From: Ottowia sp.
Lineage (GTDB): Bacteria; Pseudomonadota; Gammaproteobacteria; Burkholderiales; Burkholderiaceae_C
DNA: 64,000 nucleotides
Reading direction: 5' to 3'
NCBI RefSeq assembly: GCF_016703145.1
Contig: NZ_JADJCO010000005.1
Coordinates: 1,178,001 to 1,242,000, forward strand
Shown: piece by piece, positions 44,917 to 52,414 of the stretch
Layout: each line of letters begins with the position of its first letter
Numbering within the stretch: the stretch's first letter is position 1
Program-made: the position numbers and the translations under genes
The notes under the pieces: generated by a model
Seen by the model: only the letters and a program-made list of their open reading frames with translations
Database searches by the model: none
What the model was told of the DNA's origin: nothing

Positions 44917-46264
44917 GCACCTTGAACACCGAGCCGCGCCCCGGCTGGGAGCACATGGACACCGTGTAGCCCAGGCGGTCGGACAGCCGCTGCACGATGG
45001 CCAGCCCCAGGCCGAAGCCCTCCTCGGTGCCGTTCCGTGGCACCTTGTAGAACTCGCCGAAGACCCGCTGCTGCTCGTGGCTCGCGATGCCGATGCCGGT
45101 GTCCCACACCTCGAAGCTGACCGCCTCGCCCCTCCGGCGCGCCGCCACCAGCACGCCGCCGCGCGGGGTGTAGCGGATGGCGTTGGCCACCAGGTTGCCG
45201 ACGATGCGCCGCAGCATGACCGGGTCCGCGGACAGCGTGACGTCGATGGCGCGCACGCGCAGCCGCAGACCCTTCTGCAGGGCCGTGGGCTGGTACTGCA
45301 CCTCTAGTTCGCTCAGCAGCCGGCCCACGTCCACGGGCCGCGGGTCGGCGTCGAGGCGCCCCGTGTCCAGCCGCGCCAGGTCGAACAGCGAATCGAACAG
45401 GCCGTTGACCGCCTGGGCCGCCTGGGCGATCTTGGGGGCCAGCTCGTCCACCAGCATGGGCTCGGCGCTCAGCCACTCGGCGTAGATGCTCAGGGCGTTG
45501 ACGGGCTGCTTGAGGTCGTGCGCGGCGCTCGCCAGGAAGCGGTCCTTGAAGCGCGCCGCCTCTTGCGCGGCGCGGGTCTGCTCGCGCAGGGACTGGATCA
45601 GGCGCTCGTTCTGGTAGCTCAGGTCGGCGCTGGCCTGGTACGTCTCGTGCAGGCGCTCGACGTGGCGGTGCATCAACCCCCAGTAGACGAGCAGCATACA
45701 CGGCACCCAGAAATAATGCAGCCCGCTCGCCAGCGGCTCGTGATAGGGCAGCACCTCCTGCAGCAAGTTGCTGGCGATCAGGGTGAGGACGAAGGCGCGC
45801 AGGAACACGCGGGCGACGCCCAGGTGGGCCGATATCCAGGTGCTGACCATCAGCCCCGTGCCCAGCAACAGTATCCAGGACGTGGCCGTGGCCCACGACG
45901 GCATGTCCTCCAGGATGGTCAGCGGCCACAAGCCCAGCGCCGCCGCGTAGGTCCACCAGAACCAGCGGTGGCGCCGCAGGAACGCCAGTTGCGCGTCGGC
46001 GTCGGTCCACCCGGTCCCGGCCAGCCGGCGCCAACCGCGCAGCAGCCGCGCCCGCAGGACCAGCCCCAGCCCGGACAGCGGCACCACGGCCGCCCAGACC
46101 GGCAGCGGCGCGAAGCCCACCGCGAGCAGCGCCAGCACCACCCAGCCCCCCACCGCCAGCACCTGCGAATTCTTCAGGCCCCGCATCACCGTGGTCATGC
46201 TGGCCGCTTCGAGCCAGTCCGACTCGGTGCAGCGCGCGGTGGACTCCGAGTTCGGGCCAGGCAT
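44858..46264 (-). CDS. membrane sensor histidine kinase (HisKA type)
   Basis: 468 residues. Six or so membrane helices occupy about residues 35-220. A coiled coil then leads into HisKA (SAAHDLKQPVNALSIYAEWL, phospho-His near 262). The HATPase domain follows with an N-box (IVGNLVANAIRYTPRGG), a G1 box (VWDTGIGI) and GFGLGLAIVQRLSDRLG. It has no receiver domain. It is convergent with the NarL-type regulator, with overlapping 3' ends. The two probably form a two-component pair, although HisKA kinases usually partner OmpR/NtrC-type regulators. Confidence 0.88.
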   Translation of the reverse strand: MPGPNSESTARCTESDWLEAASMTTVMRGLKNSQVLAVGGWVVLALLAVGFAPLPVWAAVVPLSGLGLVLRARLLRGWRRLAGTGWTDADAQLAFLRRHRWFWWTYAAALGLWPLTILEDMPSWATATSWILLLGTGLMVSTWISAHLGVARVFLRAFVLTLIASNLLQEVLPYHEPLASGLHYFWVPCMLLVYWGLMHRHVERLHETYQASADLSYQNERLIQSLREQTRAAQEAARFKDRFLASAAHDLKQPVNALSIYAEWLSAEPMLVDELAPKIAQAAQAVNGLFDSLFDLARLDTGRLDADPRPVDVGRLLSELEVQYQPTALQKGLRLRVRAIDVTLSADPVMLRRIVGNLVANAIRYTPRGGVLVAARRRGEAVSFEVWDTGIGIASHEQQRVFGEFYKVPRNGTEEGFGLGLAIVQRLSDRLGYTVSMCSQPGRGSVFKVLTDPAGRSSARSAAPASGS

Positions 46265-46265
46265 C

Positions 46266-46335
46266 TGTTTGCTATTGAAAATATATCTTCTGGCTCAACA
46301 CTGGCACGGGTTACTGGCCGAAACGGCTCAGAAAC
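46266..46335 (+). repeat. dispersed repeat family 1, at the aroC stop codon
   Basis: TTTGCTATTGAAAATATATC, TTCTGGCTCAACACTGGCAC, GGGTTACTGGCCGAAACGGC. It fills the sensor kinase-aroC gap and its right end supplies the aroC stop codon. Confidence 0.8.
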
Positions 46336-47416
46336 CAGCCGGCACCGGCACGTCCGCGCACTGCGCACGGTGGCGCAGCGCGTGCTCCATCACCACCAGC
46401 GCCAGCAGCGCCTCGGCGATGGGCGTGGCGCGGATGCCCACGCAGGGGTCGTGGCGCCCCTTGGTGACCAGCTCCACCGCCTCGCCGGCGGTGTTGACCG
46501 ACTGGCGTGGCACCAGGATCGAGCTGGTGGGCTTGATGGCGATGGCCACCTCCAGGTCCTGCCCGGTGCTGATGCCGCCCAGCACGCCGCCGTCGTGGTT
46601 GCTGGCAAAACCGCCGGGCGGACTGGGCCGCAGCGAATCGCCGTGCATGCTGCCCTTGTGCGCCGCGCTGGCGAAGCCGTCGCCGATCTCCACGCCCTTG
46701 ACCGCGTTCAGCCCCATGAGCGCGTGGGCGATGTCGGCGTCCAGGCGGTCGTACAACGGCTCGCCCAGGCCCACCGGCACCCGCTGCGCCGTCACGCGCA
46801 CGCGCGCGCCGCAGGAGTCGCCCGACTTGCGCAGCGCGTTCATGTAGTCCTCGATGGCCGACACGTCGGCCACCGGGGCGAAGAAAGGGTTGTCGGGCAC
46901 GTGGTCCCAGCTCTCGAAGCCGATGGCCAGCTCGCCCACGTGCGTCATGCAGCCGCGGAAGGTGGTGCCGAACTTCTCCCGCAGCCACTTGCGCGCCACC
47001 GCGCCGGCGGCCACCGTGGGCGCCGTCAGCCGCGCCGACGAACGCCCGCCGCCGCGCGGGTCGCGCAGGCCGTACTTGCGCCAGTAGGTGTAGTCGGCGT
47101 GGCCGGGGCGGAAGGTCCGGGCGATCTCGCTGTAGTCCTTGCTGCGCTGGTCGGTGTTGCGGATCAGCAGGCAGATGGGCGTGCCGGTGGTCCGGCCCTC
47201 GTACACGCCCGAGAGAATCTCCACCTGGTCCGGCTCGTTGCGCTGGGTGACGAACTTGCTGGTGCCGGGGCGGCGGCGGTCCAGCTCGGGCTGGATGTCG
47301 GCCTCCGACAGCACCATGCCGGGCGGACAGCCGTCGATCACGCAGCCGATGGCCGGCCCGTGCGATTCGCCGAAATTGGTGACGGCAAACAGGTTGCCTA
47401 GGGTGTTGCCGCTCAT
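46328..47416 (-). CDS. aroC: chorismate synthase
   Basis: Last enzyme of the shikimate pathway, converting EPSP to chorismate with reduced FMN. It has 362 residues. The signatures GESHGPAIGCVIDGCPPG near the start, RGGGRSSARLTAPTVAAGAV and the C-terminal RATPIAEALLALV segment are present. The last codons fall in a dispersed repeat. It is transcribed apart from other aro genes. Confidence 0.96.
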   Translation of the reverse strand: MSGNTLGNLFAVTNFGESHGPAIGCVIDGCPPGMVLSEADIQPELDRRRPGTSKFVTQRNEPDQVEILSGVYEGRTTGTPICLLIRNTDQRSKDYSEIARTFRPGHADYTYWRKYGLRDPRGGGRSSARLTAPTVAAGAVARKWLREKFGTTFRGCMTHVGELAIGFESWDHVPDNPFFAPVADVSAIEDYMNALRKSGDSCGARVRVTAQRVPVGLGEPLYDRLDADIAHALMGLNAVKGVEIGDGFASAAHKGSMHGDSLRPSPPGGFASNHDGGVLGGISTGQDLEVAIAIKPTSSILVPRQSVNTAGEAVELVTKGRHDPCVGIRATPIAEALLALVVMEHALRHRAQCADVPVPAGF

Positions 47417-47468
47417 GGCGCGCGATTATTCCAGAGCGGCACGCCCGCCCCGCCGCGCACGGCCTGCT

Positions 47469-47933
47469 TCAGGAAACGCCCGGCCCGCTCTGGCCGTCCT
47501 CGGCGGGCCAATCGCGGATGTAGGCCTTGAGCAGGCCGTTCTCGAAGTCCTGGCTGTCCACCACCGCCTTGGCCACGTCGTGGAAGCTGACCACGCCGAC
47601 CAGTTCGCGGTTCTCGATCACCGGCAGGTAGCGCGCGTGGTGGCTCAGCATCATGCGCCGCACCTCGTCCAATTCGGTGGCGGGCGTGCAGATCAGCGGC
47701 CCGGAATCCATCACGCGGTACACCGACGCGCCGCCGAACTGCCCGCCGTTGCGCACCACGGCCTGGATCACCTCGCGGAACGTGAGCATGCCCACCACGC
47801 GGCCGTGCGACAGCACCACCAGCGAGCCGATGTCCTCGTCCGCCATCAGGCGAGCGGCGTCGGCCAGGCTGTCCTCGGGGGTGATGGTGTAGAGGGCCTG
47901 GCCCTTCAAACGCAGGATGTCGCTGACTTGCAT
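47469..47933 (-). CDS. CBS-domain protein
   Basis: 154 residues made of a tandem CBS pair (a Bateman module), with LADAARLMADEDIGSLVVLS in the first and MMLSHHARYLPVIENRELVG in the second. Such stand-alone modules bind adenine nucleotides and regulate partner proteins. The ATG at 47933 begins the family start MQVSDILRLKG. Partner unknown. Confidence 0.9.
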   Translation of the reverse strand: MQVSDILRLKGQALYTITPEDSLADAARLMADEDIGSLVVLSHGRVVGMLTFREVIQAVVRNGGQFGGASVYRVMDSGPLICTPATELDEVRRMMLSHHARYLPVIENRELVGVVSFHDVAKAVVDSQDFENGLLKAYIRDWPAEDGQSGPGVS

Positions 47934-48006
47934 GCTGGTGCTCCGCCGGGGAATATAGCCCACAAATCACCCACAATGGGCCCAGCCCAGCCCCCAAGGA
48001 AACCCC

Positions 48007-49317
48007 ATGCCCGGCCACGCCGACCCCGGCTTCGACACCCTCGCGCTGCACGCCGGCAGCGGGCCCGACCCCGCCACCGGCGCGCGCGCGGTGCCCATCC
48101 ACCTGACCACCTCCTTCGTCTTCGAATCGACCGATCACGCCGCAGCGCTGTTCAACCTGGAGCGCGCCGGCCATGTCTACAGCCGCATCAGCAACCCCAC
48201 CACCGCCGTGCTGGAGCAGCGCGTGGCGGCGCTGGAAGGCGGCATCGGCGCCATCGCCACCGCCAGCGGCCAGGCCGCGCTGCACCTGGCCGTCGCCACG
48301 CTAATGGGCGCCGGCGGCCACGTCGTCGCCAGCACCGCCCTGTACGGCGGCAGCCAGAACCTGCTGCACTACACGCTGCGCCGCTTCGGCATCGAGACCA
48401 CCTTCGTCGCGCCCGGCGACCTGGACGGCTGGCGCGCCGCCCTCCGCCCCGCCACGCGCCTGCTGTTCGGCGAGACGGTGGGCAACCCCGGCCTGGACGT
48501 GCTGGACATTCCCGCCGTGGCGCGGATCGCGCACGACGCCGGCGTGCCGCTGCTGGTGGATTCGACCTTCACCACGCCCTACCTGCTCAAGCCCTTCGAC
48601 CACGGCGCCGACCTGGTCTACCACTCGGCCACCAAGTTCCTCTCCGGCCACGGCACCGTCATCGGCGGCGTGCTGGTGGACGCGGGCAGCTTCGACTGGG
48701 AGCGCTCGGGCAAGTTCGCCGAACTCACGCAGCCCTACGACGGCTTCCACGGCATGGTGTTCAGCGAGGAAAGCACCGTCGGCGCCTTCCTGCTGCGCGC
48801 GCGGCGCGAGGGGCTGCGCGACTTCGGCGCCTGCATGAGCCCGCACAGCGCCTGGCTGATCCTGCAGGGCATCGAGACGCTGCCGCTGCGCATGGAGCGG
48901 CACATCGCCAACACCGAGCGCGTGGTGCGCTTCCTGGCCGACCACCCCTTCGTCGCCCGCGTCGGCCACCCGCTGCTCGAATCGCACCCCAGCCACGCGC
49001 TGGCGGGCCGCCTGCTCAAGCACGGCGCGAAAGGGGCCGGCAGCGTGTTCAGCTTCGACATGAAAGGCTCGCGCGCGCAAGGCAAGGTCTTCATCGACAG
49101 CCTGCGGCTCTTCAGCCACCTGGCCAACGTGGGCGACTGCCGCAGCCTCGTCATCCACCCGGCCAGCACCACGCACTTCCGCATGAACGACGAGGCCCTG
49201 GCCGCCGCCGGCATCGGCCCCGGCACCATCCGCCTGTCGATCGGGCTGGAAGACCCCGACGACCTGATCGACGACCTCCAGCGCGCCCTGAAGGCGGCCG
49301 AGAAGGCGGGGGCCTGA
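48007..49317 (+). CDS. O-acetylhomoserine sulfhydrylase-like PLP enzyme
   Basis: Cys/Met metabolism PLP-dependent enzyme, 436 residues. It forms homocysteine directly from activated homoserine and sulfide. GFDTLALHAGSGPDPATGAR and the YSRISNPTTAVLEQRVAALE cofactor loop are present, with the Schiff-base Lys in VYHSATKFLSGHG. The length of about 430 favours O-acetylhomoserine (MetY) over the shorter O-succinylhomoserine (MetZ) forms. Substrate is inferred from length only. Confidence 0.9.
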   Translation: MPGHADPGFDTLALHAGSGPDPATGARAVPIHLTTSFVFESTDHAAALFNLERAGHVYSRISNPTTAVLEQRVAALEGGIGAIATASGQAALHLAVATLMGAGGHVVASTALYGGSQNLLHYTLRRFGIETTFVAPGDLDGWRAALRPATRLLFGETVGNPGLDVLDIPAVARIAHDAGVPLLVDSTFTTPYLLKPFDHGADLVYHSATKFLSGHGTVIGGVLVDAGSFDWERSGKFAELTQPYDGFHGMVFSEESTVGAFLLRARREGLRDFGACMSPHSAWLILQGIETLPLRMERHIANTERVVRFLADHPFVARVGHPLLESHPSHALAGRLLKHGAKGAGSVFSFDMKGSRAQGKVFIDSLRLFSHLANVGDCRSLVIHPASTTHFRMNDEALAAAGIGPGTIRLSIGLEDPDDLIDDLQRALKAAEKAGA

Positions 49318-49319
49318 CC

Positions 49320-50126
49320 ATGCGCCTGACCGTCCACGGCCACGACCTCTACGCCTACACCGGCGGGCGCCCCTTCGACCCCGCCCAGCCCACCGTGGTG
49401 TTCATCCACGGCGTGCTCAACGACCACGGCGTCTGGATCCTGCAAAGCCGCTACCTGGCCCACCACGGCTTCAACGTGCTGGCCATCGACCTGCCCGGCC
49501 ACGGCCGCAGCGGCGGCGCGCCGCCGGCCAGCGTCGAAGCGGCGGCCGGCACGGTGCTGGCGCTGCTCGACGCCGCCGGCGTGCCCCGGGCCGCGCTGGT
49601 GGGGCACAGCTTCGGCTCGCTCATCGCGCTGGAGGCCGCCGCCCAGGCGCCCGGGCGCGTGACGCACCTGGCCCTGCTGGGCACCGCCTGCCCGATGAAG
49701 GTCTCCCCCACGCTGCTGGACAGTTCGCTCAACACGCCGGAAAAGGCCATCGCCCTGGTCAACACCTTCTCGCACTCCACCCTGGCGCCGCCGCCCTCGG
49801 CGCTGGGGCCGGGCACCTGGCTGTACGGCAGCTCGCGCGCGCTGATGCGGCGCGTGCTGGCCGGCAACGCCCAGGCCAACGTGTTCCACACCGGCTTCAA
49901 AGCCTGCGACGACTACGCCAACGGCGAGCAGGCCATGGCGGCCGTGCAATGCCCGACGCTGTTCGTCATCGGCCGGCACGACCAGATGACGCCGCCCCGG
50001 TCCGCCCGCGCGCTGGCGCGGCTCGCGCGGCAGGGCCGCACCGTGGAGGTGGACGCCGGCCACGCGCTGATGAGCGAGGCGCCCGACGCGGTGCTGTTCG
50101 CGCTGCGGGACTTCCTGGCCGCTTAG
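49320..50126 (+). CDS. alpha/beta hydrolase
   Basis: 268 residues of the alpha/beta-hydrolase fold. The oxyanion motif VFIHGVLNDHGVW, the nucleophile elbow VGHSFGSL (Ser near 99), an acidic residue in FVIGRHDQMTPP, and the catalytic His in VEVDAGHALMSEAP are present. It starts 2 bp after the sulfhydrylase stop, so the genes are coupled. Substrate unknown. A lipase, esterase or homoserine acyltransferase-like role cannot be separated from sequence alone. Confidence 0.87.
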   Translation: MRLTVHGHDLYAYTGGRPFDPAQPTVVFIHGVLNDHGVWILQSRYLAHHGFNVLAIDLPGHGRSGGAPPASVEAAAGTVLALLDAAGVPRAALVGHSFGSLIALEAAAQAPGRVTHLALLGTACPMKVSPTLLDSSLNTPEKAIALVNTFSHSTLAPPPSALGPGTWLYGSSRALMRRVLAGNAQANVFHTGFKACDDYANGEQAMAAVQCPTLFVIGRHDQMTPPRSARALARLARQGRTVEVDAGHALMSEAPDAVLFALRDFLAA

Positions 50127-50138
50127 CCGGGCGGCGCC

Positions 50139-50204
50139 TTTGCTTCATGTTTGATAGCTTATAGCCCAATATCCACGCAGGCTTCAGGCCGATTTGTCTT
50201 GAGA
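50139..50204 (+). repeat. dispersed repeat family 1, at the yihY stop codon
   Basis: ATGTTTGATAGCTTATAGCC, CAATATCCACGCAGGCTTCA, GGCCGATTTGTCTTGAGAT. It lies between convergent genes. Its right third encodes the last residues and stop of the YihY protein. Confidence 0.85.
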
Positions 50205-51440
50205 TTCTTCCTCGGGCGGAAGAATGTCCGCCAGCAGCAGATCGGCCAGCGGCTTGCGGCGCCAGGCGCCGTCCAGCTTGCGGTCCGACGCCAGCAGCAG
50301 CCGGGCCATCAGCGGCGCCAGCGGCGTCAGCGCGGGGTCGGCCAGCAGCACGTGGCGCGGCTCCTCGTTGCCGGCGGAGGTGGCCAGTTGGCCCACCCAG
50401 TCCAGCGACCCCAGCACCGCCATCACCGGGCTGAGCTGCAGCGTGTCCACCTTCAGCCAGCGCGCCAGTTGCGGCAGCGTCAGCCCGCGCGTGCGCGTGC
50501 GGCGCACGCGCGCCAGCGCCTGCAGCACCTCGCTGGCCAGCAGGAAGTCCCAGCCCGGCCCGCCGCCGCGCCGCGCCACGCCGGACAGCAGGCTGGGCAG
50601 GTAGGCCGCGATCACGGCGCCGAACAGCACGATCAGCCACGACACGTAGATCCACAACAGCAGGATCGGCACCGTGGCGAAGGTGCCGTAGATCATCGAA
50701 TAGGTGGGAATGCTGGCCAGGTACCAGCTCAGCACCTGCCGCGCCAGCGCCAGCCCCAGGGCCACGAACACGCCGCCGGCCAGCGCGTGCTTCCACTTCA
50801 CCGGCGTGTTGGGCACGAAGCGGTACAGCAGCGCCAGCCCGCCGGCCATCAGCGCGAACTGCAGCACGCCCAGGGCGAAGTCCACCCCGCCCGGCAGATC
50901 GGGCAGCCAGCCGCGCGAGTGCGTGACCAGGTAGGACGTGATCGCCAGGCTGGCGCCCATCACCAGCGGCCCCAGCGTCAGCGCCGCCCAGTACACCAGC
51001 ACGCGCTGGCCCAGCGGACGCTGGGCGCGCACGCGCCAGATGTCGTTGAGCGTGTGGTCGATGGTCATCACCAGCGACACGGCGGTGAACGTCAGCGCCG
51101 CGAAACCCGCCAGGCCGAGCTGGCTGGCCTGGCTGGCGAACTGCGTGAGGTAGTCCATCACGTTGCTGGCGATGCCCTTGGGGATCAGGCTGGCCACCAG
51201 GTACTGCTCCAGCGCGTCCTGCAGGCGCCCGAAGATCGGGAACGCCGTGAACACCGACAGCACCACGGCGAAGAACGGCACCAGCGCCAGCGTGGTGGTG
51301 AAGGTGAGCGAGCTGGCCGTCAGGCCCAGCCGGTCCTGCTGGAAGCGCTCCCACAGCGTGGCGGCGGTGGGCAGCACGGGGAAGTCCGTCACGCCCGTGA
51401 CGAAGTCGCGCAGCCGGGCCCGAAGCGCGGTGAGATTCAT
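50184..51440 (-). CDS. YihY family inner membrane protein
   Basis: 418 residues. The N-terminal YihY/virulence factor BrkB domain (about 30-290) has six membrane helices and the motifs DRLGLTASSLTFTTTLALVP and YGTFATVPILLLWIYVSWLI. It was once called ribonuclease BN, but that activity belongs to another protein. A C-terminal cytosolic winged-helix-like region follows. I use the ATG at 51440 (MNLTALRARL). The last five codons and the stop are in a dispersed repeat. Confidence 0.9.
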   Translation of the reverse strand: MNLTALRARLRDFVTGVTDFPVLPTAATLWERFQQDRLGLTASSLTFTTTLALVPFFAVVLSVFTAFPIFGRLQDALEQYLVASLIPKGIASNVMDYLTQFASQASQLGLAGFAALTFTAVSLVMTIDHTLNDIWRVRAQRPLGQRVLVYWAALTLGPLVMGASLAITSYLVTHSRGWLPDLPGGVDFALGVLQFALMAGGLALLYRFVPNTPVKWKHALAGGVFVALGLALARQVLSWYLASIPTYSMIYGTFATVPILLLWIYVSWLIVLFGAVIAAYLPSLLSGVARRGGGPGWDFLLASEVLQALARVRRTRTRGLTLPQLARWLKVDTLQLSPVMAVLGSLDWVGQLATSAGNEEPRHVLLADPALTPLAPLMARLLLASDRKLDGAWRRKPLADLLLADILPPEEESQDKSA

Positions 51441-51462
51441 GCCCGTATGATGCCATCGCCCC

Positions 51463-51855
51463 ATGTCCGACACCCCCGCCGCCACGCCCTCGCCCGCCGT
51501 CCGCGCCACGCGCGCCGCCGCCGTGCTGGGCCTGCTGGCGCTCATCGCGCTGGGGCTGGCGTGGGAGCTTTGGCTGGCGCCGCTGCGGCCCGGCGGCTCA
51601 TGGTGGGCGCTCAAGGTGCTGCCGCTGCTGCCGGCGCTGCCCGGCCTGCTGCGCTATCGCATGCTCACCTACCGCTGGGTGGCGCTGCTGGTGTGGCTGT
51701 ACTTCACCGAGGGCGCGGTGCGCGCGGCCGGCGATGCGCCGCCCTCCTCCTGGCTGGCGCTGGCACAGGTGGCGCTGGTGCTGGCGCTGTTCGCCGCCTG
51801 CACCGCGCACGTGCGGCTACGGTTGCGGCAGACGCGGGCGGCGCGCCCTTCCTGA
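51463..51855 (+). CDS. DUF2069 membrane protein
   Basis: 130 residues with four predicted membrane helices and the family blocks ALKVLPLLPALPGLLRYRML and YFTEGAVRA. It is divergent from yihY with 22 bp between starts. Function unknown. Confidence 0.85.
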   Translation: MSDTPAATPSPAVRATRAAAVLGLLALIALGLAWELWLAPLRPGGSWWALKVLPLLPALPGLLRYRMLTYRWVALLVWLYFTEGAVRAAGDAPPSSWLALAQVALVLALFAACTAHVRLRLRQTRAARPS

Positions 51856-52397
51856 CCGCCGGACACCGCCCCGTGCTGCCAGTCCATGCAGCCCGGCGAT
51901 GCGCCATGGCGAGGCCGAGATCACGGCGGCGATGAGCGATTCGCAGCCCTGCATGGCCATTGCATATCACTGGATAGCGTGAGCGCGTGACTTGAAAACA
52001 ACGCATCGAATGATCCTGCATCAAGAAAATGCCGCGCCGTCATGTCTCACCGCGCTCCCGAATAATTAAGTCAAAAGCACACAGTTTCTTAAAAACCGAA
52101 CGCCGAGATCGCGCGGCGTACGCAAGGGCCGCGCTGATCTTGGGGGGCCGTGGCCGGCGACGTGAACGCCCGGGCCACGCACTTCTCCACCCTCTGGCGA
52201 CCGCCTTCGCCGACACGCTGGGGAGCACGACCCCATCGGCATGGAAGCGGTGCCACCGGGCATGGCAACGGCAGGCCGCGTGAACCCGTGCAAACGTCAC
52301 GCTCGGCGGCCATTGGTCCACGGCTCCTGTTGCCATGTGTTTCGAATCCATGATAATGCACGTGAATTTTGACAATCTTCTTGTAATAATGACCGCG
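51856..52397. other. long non-coding gap before the phase-variable locus
   Basis: No supportable gene on either strand. Composition shifts from GC-rich to locally AT-rich (AATAATTAAGTC near 52061, and 52370-52440). No transposase, tRNA or inverted repeat stands out. The rightmost 80 bases probably hold the promoter of the secreted protein. TTGACA at 52369 and TAATAAT at 52384 occur but are spaced only 9 bases apart, too short for a sigma-70 promoter. Confidence 0.6.
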
Positions 52398-52414
52398 AAA
52401 AGGGGATAACTGTG
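52398..52414 (+). promoter_or_regulatory. Shine-Dalgarno and GTG start of the phase-variable gene
   Basis: AAAAGGGG at 52398-52405 and six spacer bases precede GTG at 52412. The frame reads MFLFSKFDKIGHRPSAIG into the heptamer repeat, then stops at TAA 52505 in the sequenced state. Confidence 0.65.

Noticed and set aside
50184..50186. Ribonuclease BN activity for the YihY protein
   Set aside because: The name is historical. The activity was later assigned to a different protein (RNase Z/ElaC).
52369..52390. TTGACA and TAATAAT as the promoter of the secreted-protein gene
   Set aside because: The two hexamers are only 9-10 bases apart, far from the required 16-18.
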